Positions 48,601 to 59,842 of a stretch of 64,000 bases of DNA are shown one piece after another. Numbering within the stretch: position 1 is the stretch's first letter; the number at the start of each line of letters is the position of its first letter. Origin of the DNA: Anaeramoeba flamelloides (Eukaryota > Metamonada > Anaeramoebidae). The translations under genes and the position numbers were made by a program. The stretch covers positions 5,416,501 through 5,480,500 of the forward strand of contig JANTQA010000012.1 in assembly GCA_027625915.1 (NCBI GenBank). Reading direction: 5' to 3'. The notes under the pieces were generated by a model. That model worked only from the letters and a program-made list of their open reading frames with translations, ran no database searches and was not told the origin of the DNA.

Positions 48601-51600
48601 AGCCTAAAAAGTCAAATGTTGAATAAACTCCCAAAATGTTAATGAAATTATATTCCATGGTTTTATTTGAAATAAACGAAAATTTCCATAAATATTGTAA
48701 CATAATTACGATTACTGAATATATTGTTAGGATATACCAATGCTCTCGTGCCAACTTCCGATTTAATATAAATAGGAAAAAAAATAATAAAAAGACAAAA
48801 TTTAATACAGTTACTTCAGACAATGAGCATATCAAAATTAATATTAATGAAACAATATAAGAATGCTTAACACTATAAATAAAAATTATATGAACAATCA
48901 GTTTAAAAAGTTGAACACCATCAAGGTGATCAACATCATCATCATCATTCTTTTTTTTCTTGTTCTTGTTCTTGTTCTTAATTTTCTTTTCATGAATTTC
49001 ATCATTTAAATTATTCTCATCATCATCATCGTCATCTTTGATTTTTTTTTCTTTTAAAATTTCATCTTCACCTTCATTTGATTCTGAAGAACTAGTTTCA
49101 GATTGAAATACATTATATCCAACTTTGTTAAAATCTTCGTCTTCTTCTGATATTGAATTTCCAGAATCATTATTTCCATGTTGTTTAACCTTCTTAAATT
49201 TGGTACTAAATGCAATAAACAAGAAGGTAACAAACCCATAGGTTAGAATAAAAGAGGGGTGAACCCAAGTAACAAAGCCAATATCGGTTAAAATTTCTGT
49301 AGAGCTAAAGTTAAATTCAATATTGTAAATATATTGAATTAATATAATTGTACTCAATAAGGTTGGAAAGAATTTGGAAAATTTTTCATAAACCTTTGGA
49401 AAAAATATCGATAATGATAAAATGACGAGTATAGTAAAATTGAAAAGACAAGGATTAACACAACACCAAAAAAATAATAATAACATTGATACCAAATTAG
49501 AAAATTTTTTCATTTGAAGTAATTTTTTAAAATTGGATACTTTATTCTTATTCTTATTCCTATTTGTGTTCAAATTCCTTTCATAATCTTGGCCATATTT
49601 TATATCAATAATAACCACGCAAATCATAAAATATAATACCAGCGTCAAAAAGTTAGATAATGGAGTGGCATAATTAACAACAAAAGGATCAAATAGCAGA
49701 TCCAAGCCTAGATATTTTGGAAAGTTGTAATGTGTAAACATTGTAAATTGAACAATGTAAACTGCAATTATTTTTAATGATACATATATTAATAACAGAA
49801 GCCAAGGCAATTTATGAGTCACAAGATATTTTTTGTAATATACCCATATTAATATATAAAGAAAACAACTAATACTGATAACTAAATTTAAAACATTAAT
49901 ATTACTAATCGAGGCGAAAAACATTAAAATAAAGGTTGCATAAACTTTTGATTCTCGAAACCCAGCTGCTATTTTAATTACCGATTGCTTTGTTGAAATT
50001 TTATTTTTAAGTTTTTTGTAGTCTTTTTTGACAAATATTAGCGAAAACGTAGATGCAAATAAGATAATGATATCAGCAAAGAGGGACCTCAGTCCGTGTG
50101 ATTGATCAGACCAAATTCTATTTTTTAATTGAATTTTTTTTTTTTTTGTAAAAAAGGGAGAAAGGTTTGGTAGTTTGTTTTTTTTTTTTAAATATAGATT
50201 AATTTTCATTGAGAATTTTTTTTTTTTGTATTTTTTTGTTTTTTTTTTTTTTTTTTGTAAAAAAAGGAGAAAGTTTTGGTAGTTTGTTTTTTTTTTCAAA
50301 ATAGATTAATTTTAATTGAAAATTCTTTTTTTTTATTTTGAAATAAAAAATTTTAGGAGATTTAAATCAAGTATTTTTATTCTTTTAACAGTTTTAACTT
50401 TACAAAAATTTTGAATTTTTGTTGATCTTATATCATTAACAGACTATTGTCAAATATTTAAATATGTTTTAATCTTAATGTTAAAAGAAAATAAAAAATA
50501 TTTGTACAAAAAAAATAAATTCAATATAGGGAATTATTATTCAATTTGGATTAAAATTCAATAATGAAAACCCATTTATATCAAAAGATTTGGAAAAAGA
50601 TTAAATTTTTAGGTGTTTATTTGGATAAAATTTCATATTTTGTGAATATTTTGAAAAAATGGAAATGAAAGAAATTTTGAATAATCATAAACAATTATTA
50701 AATAATAATTTTTTAATAAACTAAATTTTAAATTTTTTGTTAAAAAGTTTTTATATGGATTCAATAAACATTGAACGTAGAAAAATATAATTATAAAATA
50801 AAAACGATTAATTATTTAAATTCTTTTAATAATTCATGTGTTAAAGAAATATGTAAAATAAATGTAAACACATCAATTCTTACTTATAAAGCTGGATTTA
50901 ATAATGAAAATATGGGGATTTCACTCAATAATAAAAAAAGATAAATTTAATAACTGATCTAGGCCTTATATAGAAAAAATTAATAAAATTTAATTTCAAC
51001 AAAAAATTAAAAAAAGTTAACTGGTACTCATCAACCTTAGAGCATAAAAAAAAAAAAATTTTCAAATTATTATTAATGATCAATTTCTTCAATAATTGAA
51101 AAATAACTCATAACTATTTCGAAAAAAGTGAAAGTAAATTTATTTGAAAATATACTTTATTAAACTCAATTGTTAATGAAACGATTTAAATATACACAAT
51201 CATTAAAAATCGTTTATTAATTCTTGATAAAGAATTTTTTTGTTAGTATGGTATTACATCAATAAAAGAGATTCATTTTTCTGATCTCGATTTTATCTGA
51301 TATTTTTTACTGGTGAAAATTGGTGAAAATTACTATTTATTATTTTCTTTTTGATCTAAAAAATAGTTTTCTTAACTTGTTGAATCTCGACAAATTTTCT
51401 ATGATAGTGGAAAGCATATAACTATATTTTGTTGTTTAAAAATCATTTGTAACCCGATTATATTTCATTTTTTTATTGAAATTGGTTGTGCATTGTTTTC
51501 TCCCAAAAAAAGTGCTTTTTTTTTTTAATTTTTTGGAAATATTTTAATCCAACATATTTTGTAATAAATACCTTAGCAATTTATTCAATCTGTATTAATA

Positions 51601-53407
51601 TTAAACTTAATTCGGTGATGTCAATTGACCAAGAAATTCATTTATAAAGATGATTTTTTATGAAATGTAAAAAAAAAAAAAATGCTCTACTTTTTCAGAA
51701 AAACCCTAGTTTTTTTTTTAATTTCAAAAAATTAAAGAAAATCAAAAGATTATACTTAATTCAATTGAATTTTTGAAATTAATAGAAAATTTATCAAATT
51801 TTCCTATTTATTTAAATTTGAGAAACCCATAATAATCTTTTTGTAAGTGCTAAGGTTTTCTGGAAGTGTTTTGTTTTATTTGGAAAGCCTATTGTTCGTT
51901 TTTGGTAGAAGATGCTTACTTTGAATCGGGTTTATTCCAGTATAAATAATCATTTAATCCACAGTTTTAACATGAATTGATGTATTTAAAGCAAAAAAAA
52001 AAATGAATAAATAATATTGAAACAGAAAAATCAAAACTACAATTAGTTAATTTTCAAAATAGAAATTTCTTGTTTTTTCCTCTGTGGTTGAAGTAAGATT
52101 TCGAACAAATTTGAAATAAAAAGTAAGAAAAAAAATTGCAATCTGGTAAGACCTCTAAATTTCATAAAAAGTTGGTTTAAATGTGATAAAAGTCATTTAA
52201 CATTGAGACAAAAAATATATTATTTAGTACATATACTTTTCTTGTGGATTGAGTAAATTGTATCTGTTACAAATTTTGTTTTAATTGAACAAGTCTTCAT
52301 GAAGTTGAAGATGTATTTCTTTAGTTTGGTTTATTAAACTCTTTGGTTGGAATTTCCAACAAAAAAACAACAACGATGTAAGTTGAGATCTGTTCCTTAT
52401 TGTTTTGAATTGGTCATTTTTCAATTGACAAAAATTGACAGCTAAAAAAAAAAATGATGCTTTTGAAAAAGAGATAATTTTGTCCTTATGAGAATACAAA
52501 TCTATTTGATTATGAGGTATGTTGTTAATATAATTTTTGAGAGAATATGGGCCCAATTTAAATGTTTGACAACCTTCTGGCGAAAATGGTAAATCTATTT
52601 AATTTTTTTCTTTATCTAATTCTTATTTCCTTTTCCTTTTAAATATCTCTTTTCTTTGACAAAGTAAATGAATTTTAAAAAAAACAGATAAAAAGATAAA
52701 AAAGAGGAGTAATCTTACTTATAAAGCCCAAAGGATTGATAAATTTCATACTTTGAAGAATTACTTTTTAAAATCACGGACTTATTGTTTTCCTTTGAAT
52801 AATAATAGCTATTAAAAATGATTTGTGCAAGAATAAACATTATTGAAAATATTAAGGTCAGTACAACCAAAACAAAAATCCACCTGCGTTCGTATTGTCT
52901 TCTTCGACATAAATGGTAGGTCGGTAAAAATATAAAAATCATAGCTACAAGAAGATAAACCAAAGAAAAATATCCAAATCTCATCAGTGAAGCAACGATT
53001 AACAATAAAGGAAAAAGGATTTCTACAAAAATAAAGAGAAAGGAATTTTGCTTAATTGATTTATTTTTTTCTCTTTTTGTTTCTTTGTTTGATTCTTGAT
53101 CTTGTTCCATTTCATTTCCGCCTTCAGATTCGCCTTCGTTTTTGATTTCATTGTGATTACTTGTATCAGGATCAGATTCGGATTTGTTTATTATTCCGTT
53201 TTCATTTTCATTTTCGCTCTCGCTGTTGTCGCTGTTGTCGCTGTTGTCGCTGTTGTTGCTGTTTTCCTTTTTTTGGAGCTTGCTTTTTTGATCAAGATGG
53301 TTTTCTATTTTTCCGCTAATTTTACTCGTAAAATTAGAATTGGATATTTCAAGATTACCAAGATCACTTAAACTACTTGAAGATTCAAGCAGCTTTTGTG
53401 TTGTCAT
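42806..53407 (-). CDS. PIEZO: Piezo mechanosensitive ion channel, two exons
   Basis: Predicted 2666-residue trimeric, stretch-gated cation channel. Exon 2 (42806-50117) carries most of the many-helix blade and the conserved C-terminus. The family signature ELRMLLDW...TSLDFFEFLKIHDI lies at about residues 2275-2305. The extracellular cap region follows, then the pore end with GLYVGIVFSVGRFLR, DDLPNVDFL and YRSTEKL. Exon 1 (52719-53407) encodes an acidic Ser/Asn/Glu-rich cytosolic head and the first blade helices. Its LMRFGYFSLVYLL (141-153) matches the LLRF...SLVYLL start of animal Piezo. The join, across a 2601 bp intron (50118-52718; donor GTAAGA, acceptor AAATAG), is in phase and gives LYKIWSDQSHGLRSLFAD, resembling the family's IGV...RLVAPD segment. 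The frame of exon 2 stays open upstream into poly-Lys codons at 50118-50299, which I take as intron. Large acidic and Ser-rich loops, such as an (EN)n tract near 45600, separate the transmembrane blocks. The length fits the family (about 2100-2800). Confidence 0.95.
45585..45642 (-). repeat. (TTTTCG)n coding repeat in a Piezo loop
   Basis: About nine hexamer units read as Glu-Asn repeats on the minus strand, inside a long acidic cytosolic loop. The flanks carry Ser/Asp and Ser/Gly runs. It is likely a length-variable linker. Confidence 0.85.
50140..50325. repeat. Tandem duplication next to the Piezo 3' splice site
   Basis: Two adjacent, similar units of about 90 bp. Each contains a T run, GTAAAAAAxGGAGAAAG(G/T)TT, TGGTAGTTTG, a second T run and AGATTAATTTT(C/A)ATTGA. 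The duplication accounts for the Lys-rich open frame that precedes the real exon. Confidence 0.75.
50865..51030 (+). repeat. Dispersed repeat module Z, copy 1
   Basis: Matches 55215-55400 in the same orientation: an ACACA(T/C)CAATTCT box, (T/A)AAAAGC(T/G)GxATTTA, GAAAATATG, ATTxCACT(C/A)A and a later AACTGG box. It directly precedes module X in the Piezo intron. Confidence 0.45.
51195..51720 (+). repeat. Dispersed repeat module X, copy 3 (in the Piezo intron)
   Basis: Shares TTTATTAATTCTTGATAA, TTGTTAGTATGGTAT, TCTGATCTCGATTTTAT, CTTTTTGATCTAAAAAATAG, AAAAAAAGTGCTTTTT and AATACCTTAGCAATTTATT-like boxes with the copies at 6885 and 56245. On the gene's strand it is antisense to Piezo. Confidence 0.65.
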
Positions 53408-54257
53408 TTGGCCTCAAAAAAAAATAAATAAAAGCACAGAGAGACAAACTAAAAAAAAATGAAAAATCTTCTCAATGCTAATGATTAAGCAAAAATCAAA
53501 AAGTTGGTAAAACATACGTTTACAAAAATGGGGATTTAACCTACGTTCTTTCACATTCTAAGTATTTCACATTAATCCATATTCACTAAACTAAAATTCT
53601 AATAAATTCCATTTTTCTAGTTTCTCAAAATATATCGAAATATTCCAATTTTTATGTCATCTTTTGTCTACTTTTGTATTTCAAAAACAAACTAAAAGTA
53701 AACCCCCTGTATTTGGCCTTGATATTTTCTATGATCTTTTTTTATGTATGTCTCAAATTATCTTGATTTTTTCAAATAAAAAGATTTTCAGAGTTTGTGA
53801 TGGAAATTAATATCATCCAAAAAATCAAATACAATTTTCTACACTCTTTTGTTCATTTACAAAGAGAGTCTCAAGAAATGTTTATCTCATTTTGTATCAT
53901 TTGTGAAAAAAATTGTTTGTTTATTCAGTTTTTTCAAAAAAAATATACCTTACCGGTAAGAAGAACTGAAAACCAAAGGAATATTGAGTTTTTTTGATTT
54001 AGTCATGATTATTTGCAACTAAAACTTATTTTAATCTTGTTTTCGAATCACCATTTTAAATAATAATTTTTTATCTTGAGTCATTTTTTGGAAAGTAAAA
54101 AGAAAATTTTTCAAAATGGGAAAATATAATCTTGATGATATATCAACAATTATTAGTTTTATTATTGTGTCCTATTTTGAATTTTAAAAATATCTTCAAG
54201 TCACTACAAATCATTCTCTCCCAATGTTTTTGATTGTGCAAAAGTTTACTTTGAGTA

Positions 54258-54455
54258 CAGTCAGTTTCACTTTTAAGGCACAAACTTTCAACGAAATTTA
54301 AGGCACAATAAAAAATCTCAAATTAAGGCACAAAATTCAAATTCTAGGAAAATAAATTGTAAAAAAAAAAAATTCCAAATTTTGTACCTTAATTTGAGAT
54401 TTTTTTGTGCCTTAAATTTCGTTGAAAGTTTGTGCCTTAAAACTGAAACTGACTG
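54258..54455. mobile_element. Mariner-type MITE with near-perfect palindrome
   Basis: 198 bp flanked by TA on both sides (54256-54257 and 54456-54457). Inverted arms of about 90 bp start CAGTCAGTTTCACTTTTAAG (left) and CAGTCAGTTTCAGTTTTAAG (right), and share three TTAAGGCACA or near-identical units. The small centre is AT-rich. CAGT ends and TA duplication fit the Tc1/mariner superfamily. The very few arm mismatches suggest a recent insertion. Confidence 0.9.
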
Positions 54456-55003
54456 TAATAGTAAATCGTATTTTTTTTTCCAAAGGTAATAGATTAATTC
54501 TTTACATAAGGGTAAAATTAAACCTGGTTCACAAATTCATTTATCTAACTTTAGAGAAATGAATAATCCTTTTTAGAAGAATTCATTTTTCCCCTATAAT
54601 TTTCAGACAAAAGATCTGATACTTTTGTTTGGGTGTTTGGATCAAAATCATAAATAGAAAAATTTACCAATCCTTTTTGATAAAAAGAAATCTCATTTTG
54701 AGTAATTTCTGATAGTTTGTATGAACAAATAATCTTGAAAATTTAATCACTTTTTAAAAATATAATAAAAACTAATCAAATATAAAATCCCTTGTAGATC
54801 TAAAGAAACAATTGATCATTTATTTTATTCATAAATCCTTATTAAATTTCTTGAAATTTCAAAAGATTAAGTTATATTTTTTTTTCAAATATTAAGAGTA
54901 TGGGATACAAACTATTATTCTTAAAAATCAGAGGTTTGATAATATCTATTTTTTTTTTTTGAAATTTTTTCTATTTTTTCCTTGACTGGATTTTCTTTTT
55001 AAT

Positions 55004-55176
55004 GGGAGTAGTCTTTATTATTTTTTTGACCAATTTCAAAATAAGAATTCCTTTTCTAGAAATAGGTTTAATATGAAAATAAATAGGGTCTTTCAAATCT
55101 AAGTAAATGGCAAAAAAATTTCTCAATCTCTATTAAATTTAGGTAAAAATATTTAATAGAAACTTAGTCCCTTAAA
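55004..55176. mobile_element. MITE, family with ACTAGTCTCTAT ends, copy 2
   Basis: Reverse-oriented, diverged relative of 14786-14968. It shares GAGTAGTCTTTATTATTTTT, AAATAGGGTCTTTCAAATCT, AATCTCTATTAAATTTAGGT and TTAGTCCCTTAAA. Its ends have decayed. Confidence 0.65.
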
Positions 55177-55214
55177 TACTTGGATAAATTCACCCATCAC
55201 TGAAATATATACAA

Positions 55215-55400
55215 TAAACAGAAACACACCAATTCTCATTTAAAAAGCGGAATTTATATTAGAAAATATGATAATTCCACTATCAAAAAAAAATTGGAAT
55301 TTAAAAAATATAATTTTAAACTATCTCTAACCTTTTTTTTAAAAGTAATAAAATTTAATCAAAGAATAAATAATAAAAATCAACTGGAATTCAAAAGATT
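55215..55400 (+). repeat. Dispersed repeat module Z, copy 2
   Basis: Similar to 50865-51030 in the Piezo intron, in the same orientation, beginning with ACACACCAATTCTCATTTAA. It is followed about 850 bp later by module X, as in the intron but with a hairpin-cluster repeat between. Confidence 0.45.
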
Positions 55401-55469
55401 TAATAGAAATATAAAAATTGAAATATAGAAGTGCACATATAATGAGTTGCAAAATTCTATAAGTATCAA

Positions 55470-55800
55470 GTGTCCTGATGTTTTTTTTTAATTTAAAAGT
55501 TTTCTTGTTGTTTCTTAAATTAAATCAAAGGTGACTTTTGGTTTTCTTGGGTTTTCTATTTATTTGAAAATTCAAAGCTTTTATAGATAAAACTGAAAAC
55601 TTCAAGATAGGTACCATGGTATTTTCCAGAATTTGAAAAAAAAATCAATTAAATCAAAGCTTTTATTCTATTATTTTGAATTCTGGAAAAGAGCTATTTA
55701 TTTTTTTTTTTACCTTTATAAATTAAACGATAATTTTTGAAATTATCTTTTGATTTATCAAATTAAAAAAAACCTAGAAACTTTTCGGTACTTGGTGGTA
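55470..55800. repeat. Hairpin-cluster repeat, copy 2
   Basis: Contains TTTTCCAGAATTTGAAAA and, inverted, TTTTGAATTCTGGAAAA about 70 bp apart, then AAAAAAAACCTAGAAAC. The motifs are shared with the copies at 6180-6600 and 60190-60830. Confidence 0.5.
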
Positions 55801-56244
55801 CTTGACGATACACCACAAAAATATTTTACATAATACAAAATCAAAAATTATTTCGTTAAAACACAAAAATACTTAAGTTATCCGACTAAGTCCAATAATT
55901 CTAAAATTCAGCTCATTTGCTGATTACATAAATAGATATTACTCTCTAATAAATAAAAAAAAATTGTCATTTATGTTTCATATATGAACAGAAGGAAATA
56001 ATAGAAAATATTGTTAATTTTTTTATAGGTCTGTCCTTCCTATGAAAAAGATCGATTAATATTTTTTAAACAAATAAATAGAAATAAATCTTAATGAACT
56101 AATTTCAAATCAAGACAGTTTGAAACTATTTTCATTAAATAATAATCGTGAAATCTATGATTTGACAGGTATATTTATGAAAGAGAATTTAAGTAAAAGT
56201 GTACCAAGAGTGTAATCTTCACTTCTTCAAAATTAAAAAAAAAT

Positions 56245-56520
56245 AAAAATAATTCAATTTTTTTCTTCGTATTATATTACATTAATAAAAGATATTAAAT
56301 TTTCTGATCTCGATTTTATATGATATTTTTTAGGTATTAAAATTGGTGTTTATTATTTTCTTTTTGATTGAAAAAATAGTTTTCATAACTTGTTTAATCT
56401 CAGAAAATTTTCAAATTGAATTGAAAACACATAACTATATTTTTTTCTTTAAAAAATAATTTGTACCCTTTTCATATTTCCAGTTTTTCATTGAAATTGA
56501 TTGTAAACTCTTTTTCAAAA
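56245..56520 (+). repeat. Dispersed repeat module X, copy 4
   Basis: Shares TATTACATTAATAAAAGATA, TTCTGATCTCGATTTTATAT, TATTATTTTCTTTTTGATTG and CATTGAAATTGATTGTAAAC with the copies at 6885 and 51195. It runs straight into module Y. Confidence 0.6.
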
Positions 56521-56950
56521 ATTCTTACTCGCCTGAAATAATAAATTGAAAAAAAATATTATCTTTTAGTATTCAAGAATAATTAATAACAAAATCTGAT
56601 TTTTAATTCGCTTTTAAGTCATTCTAAATATATAATAACCTAATATATTAAAAATATAAAAAATAAAATCAAAAACTAAGCAAAAGGTGAGTTACAATTT
56701 TTAAAAATTAGCATTAAGGATTTTTATTTACTGAACTTTTACTGAAAAAAAGTTGAACAACAAGATTTTTTATGAATAATTAAATTCATTTTCAAAGACA
56801 CCACATAGCCACAATTTACTTTGTGATTATTGGTATTTTCGTAGAGAGTTTTTTTTTTCAACTTATCTTTTGCAAAAAAAAAAAAAAAAGAAAAAGAAAA
56901 AGAAAAATTTCTCCTAAAAAAAAAGCATCAAAAAAAAAAAAAAAAGGAAA
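56510..56950 (+). repeat. Dispersed repeat module Y, copy 3
   Basis: Boxes CTTACTCGCCTGAAATAATA, TTTAGTATTCAAGAATAATT, ACTGAACTTTTACTGAAAAA and the (AAAAAG)n tract at about 56875-56945 match copies 1 and 2. Its fusion to module X suggests X and Y are parts of one larger element. Confidence 0.65.
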
Positions 56951-58642
56951 ATGAAAAATCAAGTAGAAACTTATTCCCTTTATTATTCAAATGTAAGTAA
57001 TGAAAATTTTCTAAGTTTCGCCTAAAGTCTCTGAACAAATATAAAAGCAGATTGGTACATATTCATCTCCAATTTGGACTTAGTTGTAACCAAATACTTT
57101 AGCAAAATTGTCTTGAAAGTTTTTTTTAGATTTTCAAAATATTACCAACTTATTTTTCAAAATCTTGTTTAAAATAAAACCTTATTTGCAATAAAATAAA
57201 TTCAAAATAGGTTTTTAAATTCTTTTCAAACAGACTTTGAGGTTGTGCTTTGTTTCAAAGGAATTATGAAAAAAAAACTAAAGTTAATTTCAACCTTTAA
57301 AAATTTTTTTACTGACAAACCAATCAATAAAATAAATTTAACTTGTTTGATATTACCTTCAATTTACGCCTTGAGCTTTTGATTTCGCAATGAACCCAAG
57401 ATTAGGTTCATTGCACAACAAAAAAATTTCATGATTTTTCATAACAGGTTTGAAAAGAACGCCAAGAAGCACTAATTATTGTTTTTCAAAGTTAAATAAA
57501 TTCCTACTTGTAAAAAAACATTTTGCTCTATTTGACAGTCTTTGTCACTCTATGACTTATACTTCGCATATACATTTTTTTTCGAACACCCCCAAGCTCT
57601 CTAGATTAAATTTCTCAAAAGATTGTGAGAAATTGTAAGTGTTTTTTTCAAGATGAAAATTATTACTGATATTTTGAGAGATGTTGGTACAGGTACTGCT
57701 AAAGCTGTGGTAAATATGAAACTTTTCACAGTTTCCCAACAAATAATAAATGGGAAAATACTAAGTTTTTTGATTCCCTTTAATTTTCCAATAATAGATA
57801 CCAATCAGATCATTCAGAAAACATAATCTCTCATTTGATTTTTTTTAGGTAAATTAACCATAATTCTGAAAAAGAAAAATGTTTTGGCAAAAATAAATTT
57901 GACAAAAAATTGAAAAGATATTTCAACAACTTTTTCTTTGCATAATAAATTTTCACTATCTAAAGCAAAAAAATTTGTAATTTTTTTTCCAAGAAATAAT
58001 TTCCAAAAGTTCTCAAATAATGAAGCTAGTCAAAATTTAGAACTCTGGAAAATTGTGGAATTGTTGTGTGAAGAAAAAATTTTTCATTTTAAGAAAAAAA
58101 AATAATCGAAAAATAAAAAAGTTAAAGAAAAATTAATTTTTTTTTATTTGGTAGGAAACTTATCTAGTAACAGCCAACAAAAACAGAATGGAAAAAAATT
58201 ATTGTGATTTTTTTTGTTTTCTTTTTAAGGAAAAAATTTTTTCTGATAAAAATGGAATTTAAATAATGATCATAATCATCAAGACAAAAATCAAATTCTT
58301 TTCGTTATATACCAACACCTGCTCTGTTTAGAAACAAATTATTTTGCCTAATTCGAAATATCGGGAATGGAATTTTGAGAGAAAAATTTCGAAAAAGAAA
58401 CTTGTTCACCGATTGTGAAACGAAGAACAAAAAGCATTTAAAAAGAAAGAGCAAACTTTATTAGAAAAAATTCAGAAATGAAACTCATTTTTTTTTATAA
58501 ATTCATTTTTCTCGTTTTGTCAAATTATTTTTATTTAATTTTTTTTTTTTTTTTTTTTATTTAATTTTTTTTCACTTAAAAGCCTTAATTGCTTGTAAAT
58601 ACTTTTTAAACCAAACACACACTAACCAAACACACCACCTTT

Positions 58643-59842
58643 ATGAACCAAAAACGAGACTTAACACGAAGGAAGACTGTGAACCAAGAAAGGATCTTCA
58701 AATTATTTGAGATGGGAACACATGTTATTAAAGGGATGACCAGCGCACAACTGCTTCTCTCAAACGCGCCAAAAGAGATTAGGATCAATTGTGATGTTTT
58801 GTCCAAAATCATGAACACAAGATTATCTGGAGATATAAGGATTGGGCCCAAGGACTTAATTTTAGTATTTTTGTATAAATACAACCTGTTTCCATCAAAT
58901 TTTGCAACTTTTAGCTGTGATCAGAATTTAGTTTTTACACCAATAAACCAAACTGCCCTTGGCAGCTTAGCTGACTACATTTGCACAGCAAATTTCCAAA
59001 AAAAAGTTCCCAAAATAATTGCAGTTATCGAGGAATATTTCGAAAAGTTCCCAAAAATGTTTAAGGGGATGCAAAAGGAATTGCTAAAGCCTAGCTATTG
59101 CTTACCCAAGCAAGTTACAATTGAAAAAAGTGCCTTAAGGATCCTCTGCAAACAGGAAAGCAACAAAAATGTGAAAATGGAAATGAAAAAGCTCTATCGC
59201 GGGCTGACCTTTTTCTTTAAAGCCCGGTTTAATCTGATCAATGGCACAAGGAAGAACAGACTTCGAATGATCTTTGTTTTGAGTTTGCAAAATGGGAGTG
59301 GAGACCAAGAAGTTGTTAAATGGGAAAAGATGTTGGGCATATTTCTGAAAAACAGGAACATTTCTTTCATGAAACACAACACCCAGCCTATTAGAAGCTT
59401 TAAGAACTCTAGCACAATTCAAAATACAAAAACTAACACAAATACAAATTCTTTCAATACTTTACAGATATCCCAAAGTTTTCAAAATTTAAAAAGCCCA
59501 CAACGCCTCCAGAGCTTACCCAACAATACCAATCGTAAAAGAATTCCCAATTATCTCTTTAAGACAACAAATAATAATTATGACATCAACTATCATAAGA
59601 AGATGCTACTTGTACCAAGATCGGCGCCAATTACCAAGATGAACAATATCAATTCAATGACTTTTTTAAAAACCCCAAAAGAACATTCCTCTTTACAATT
59701 AAATAACAACTGTCTTTCTGTAAAAATGAGAAAAATTCATAACTTGAAAATAAACTCACAAGTATTATCTGAAGAAGATTTGAAATTTGAGATTGTAAAT
59801 TTACTCGTCCTTCTCAAAAATATATCAAATCATCAAAAATAA
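58643..59842 (+). CDS. Unrecognised basic protein, 399 residues
   Basis: Intronless frame from an ATG that follows a CACACC-rich leader. I do not recognise the family. Residues 1-250 look like a conserved globular part: a basic N-terminus (DLTRRKTVNQERIFKLFEMG), a hydrophobic-patterned middle with KDLILVFLYKYNLFPSNF and IAVIEEYFEKFPKMFKG, and a Lys/Arg-rich segment near 170-215 (FFKARFNLI). Residues 250-399 are Asn, Ser, Thr and Gln-rich with short basic clusters, ending in a Leu-rich helix (VNLLVLLKNI). There is no signal peptide or membrane segment. GC content is well above the flanking spacer and codon use is even, which argues for a real, expressed gene. A soluble regulatory or nucleic-acid-binding role would fit the charge, but that is speculation. 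Confidence 0.7.
   Translation: MNQKRDLTRRKTVNQERIFKLFEMGTHVIKGMTSAQLLLSNAPKEIRINCDVLSKIMNTRLSGDIRIGPKDLILVFLYKYNLFPSNFATFSCDQNLVFTPINQTALGSLADYICTANFQKKVPKIIAVIEEYFEKFPKMFKGMQKELLKPSYCLPKQVTIEKSALRILCKQESNKNVKMEMKKLYRGLTFFFKARFNLINGTRKNRLRMIFVLSLQNGSGDQEVVKWEKMLGIFLKNRNISFMKHNTQPIRSFKNSSTIQNTKTNTNTNSFNTLQISQSFQNLKSPQRLQSLPNNTNRKRIPNYLFKTTNNNYDINYHKKMLLVPRSAPITKMNNINSMTFLKTPKEHSSLQLNNNCLSVKMRKIHNLKINSQVLSEEDLKFEIVNLLVLLKNISNHQK

Larger units (their letters stand above)
50118..52718 (-). other. 2.6 kb intron of the Piezo gene
   Basis: GTAAGA donor at its 5' end (52718) and AAATAG acceptor (50118) on the minus strand; the phase matches on both sides. It is far longer than the three short introns here (92-155 bp). 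It contains dispersed modules Z (about 50865-51030) and X (about 51195-51720) and, just before the acceptor, a tandem duplication at about 50140-50325. A 91-codon minus-strand frame at 52281-52556 inside it has no recognisable content. Confidence 0.75.
53408..58642. other. 5.2 kb spacer between divergent Piezo and the 58643 gene
   Basis: Both promoters should lie here. Recognised content: a perfect-looking MITE at 54258-54455, a MITE copy at about 55004-55176, module Z at about 55215-55400, a hairpin-cluster repeat at about 55470-55800, and modules X and Y fused at about 56245-56950. The 56951-58642 part has short frames only and nothing I can name. Confidence 0.6.

Noticed and set aside
50118-50299. 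Lys-rich N-terminal extension of the Piezo frame
   Set aside because: It is low-complexity, lies in a duplicated intronic stretch, and has no match to Piezo. The upstream frame at 52719-53407 gives the true N-terminus in phase.
57450-57804. Several overlapping short frames on both strands
   Set aside because: None has a recognisable domain, consistent codon usage or splice support. The region has slightly higher complexity but no firm gene signal.
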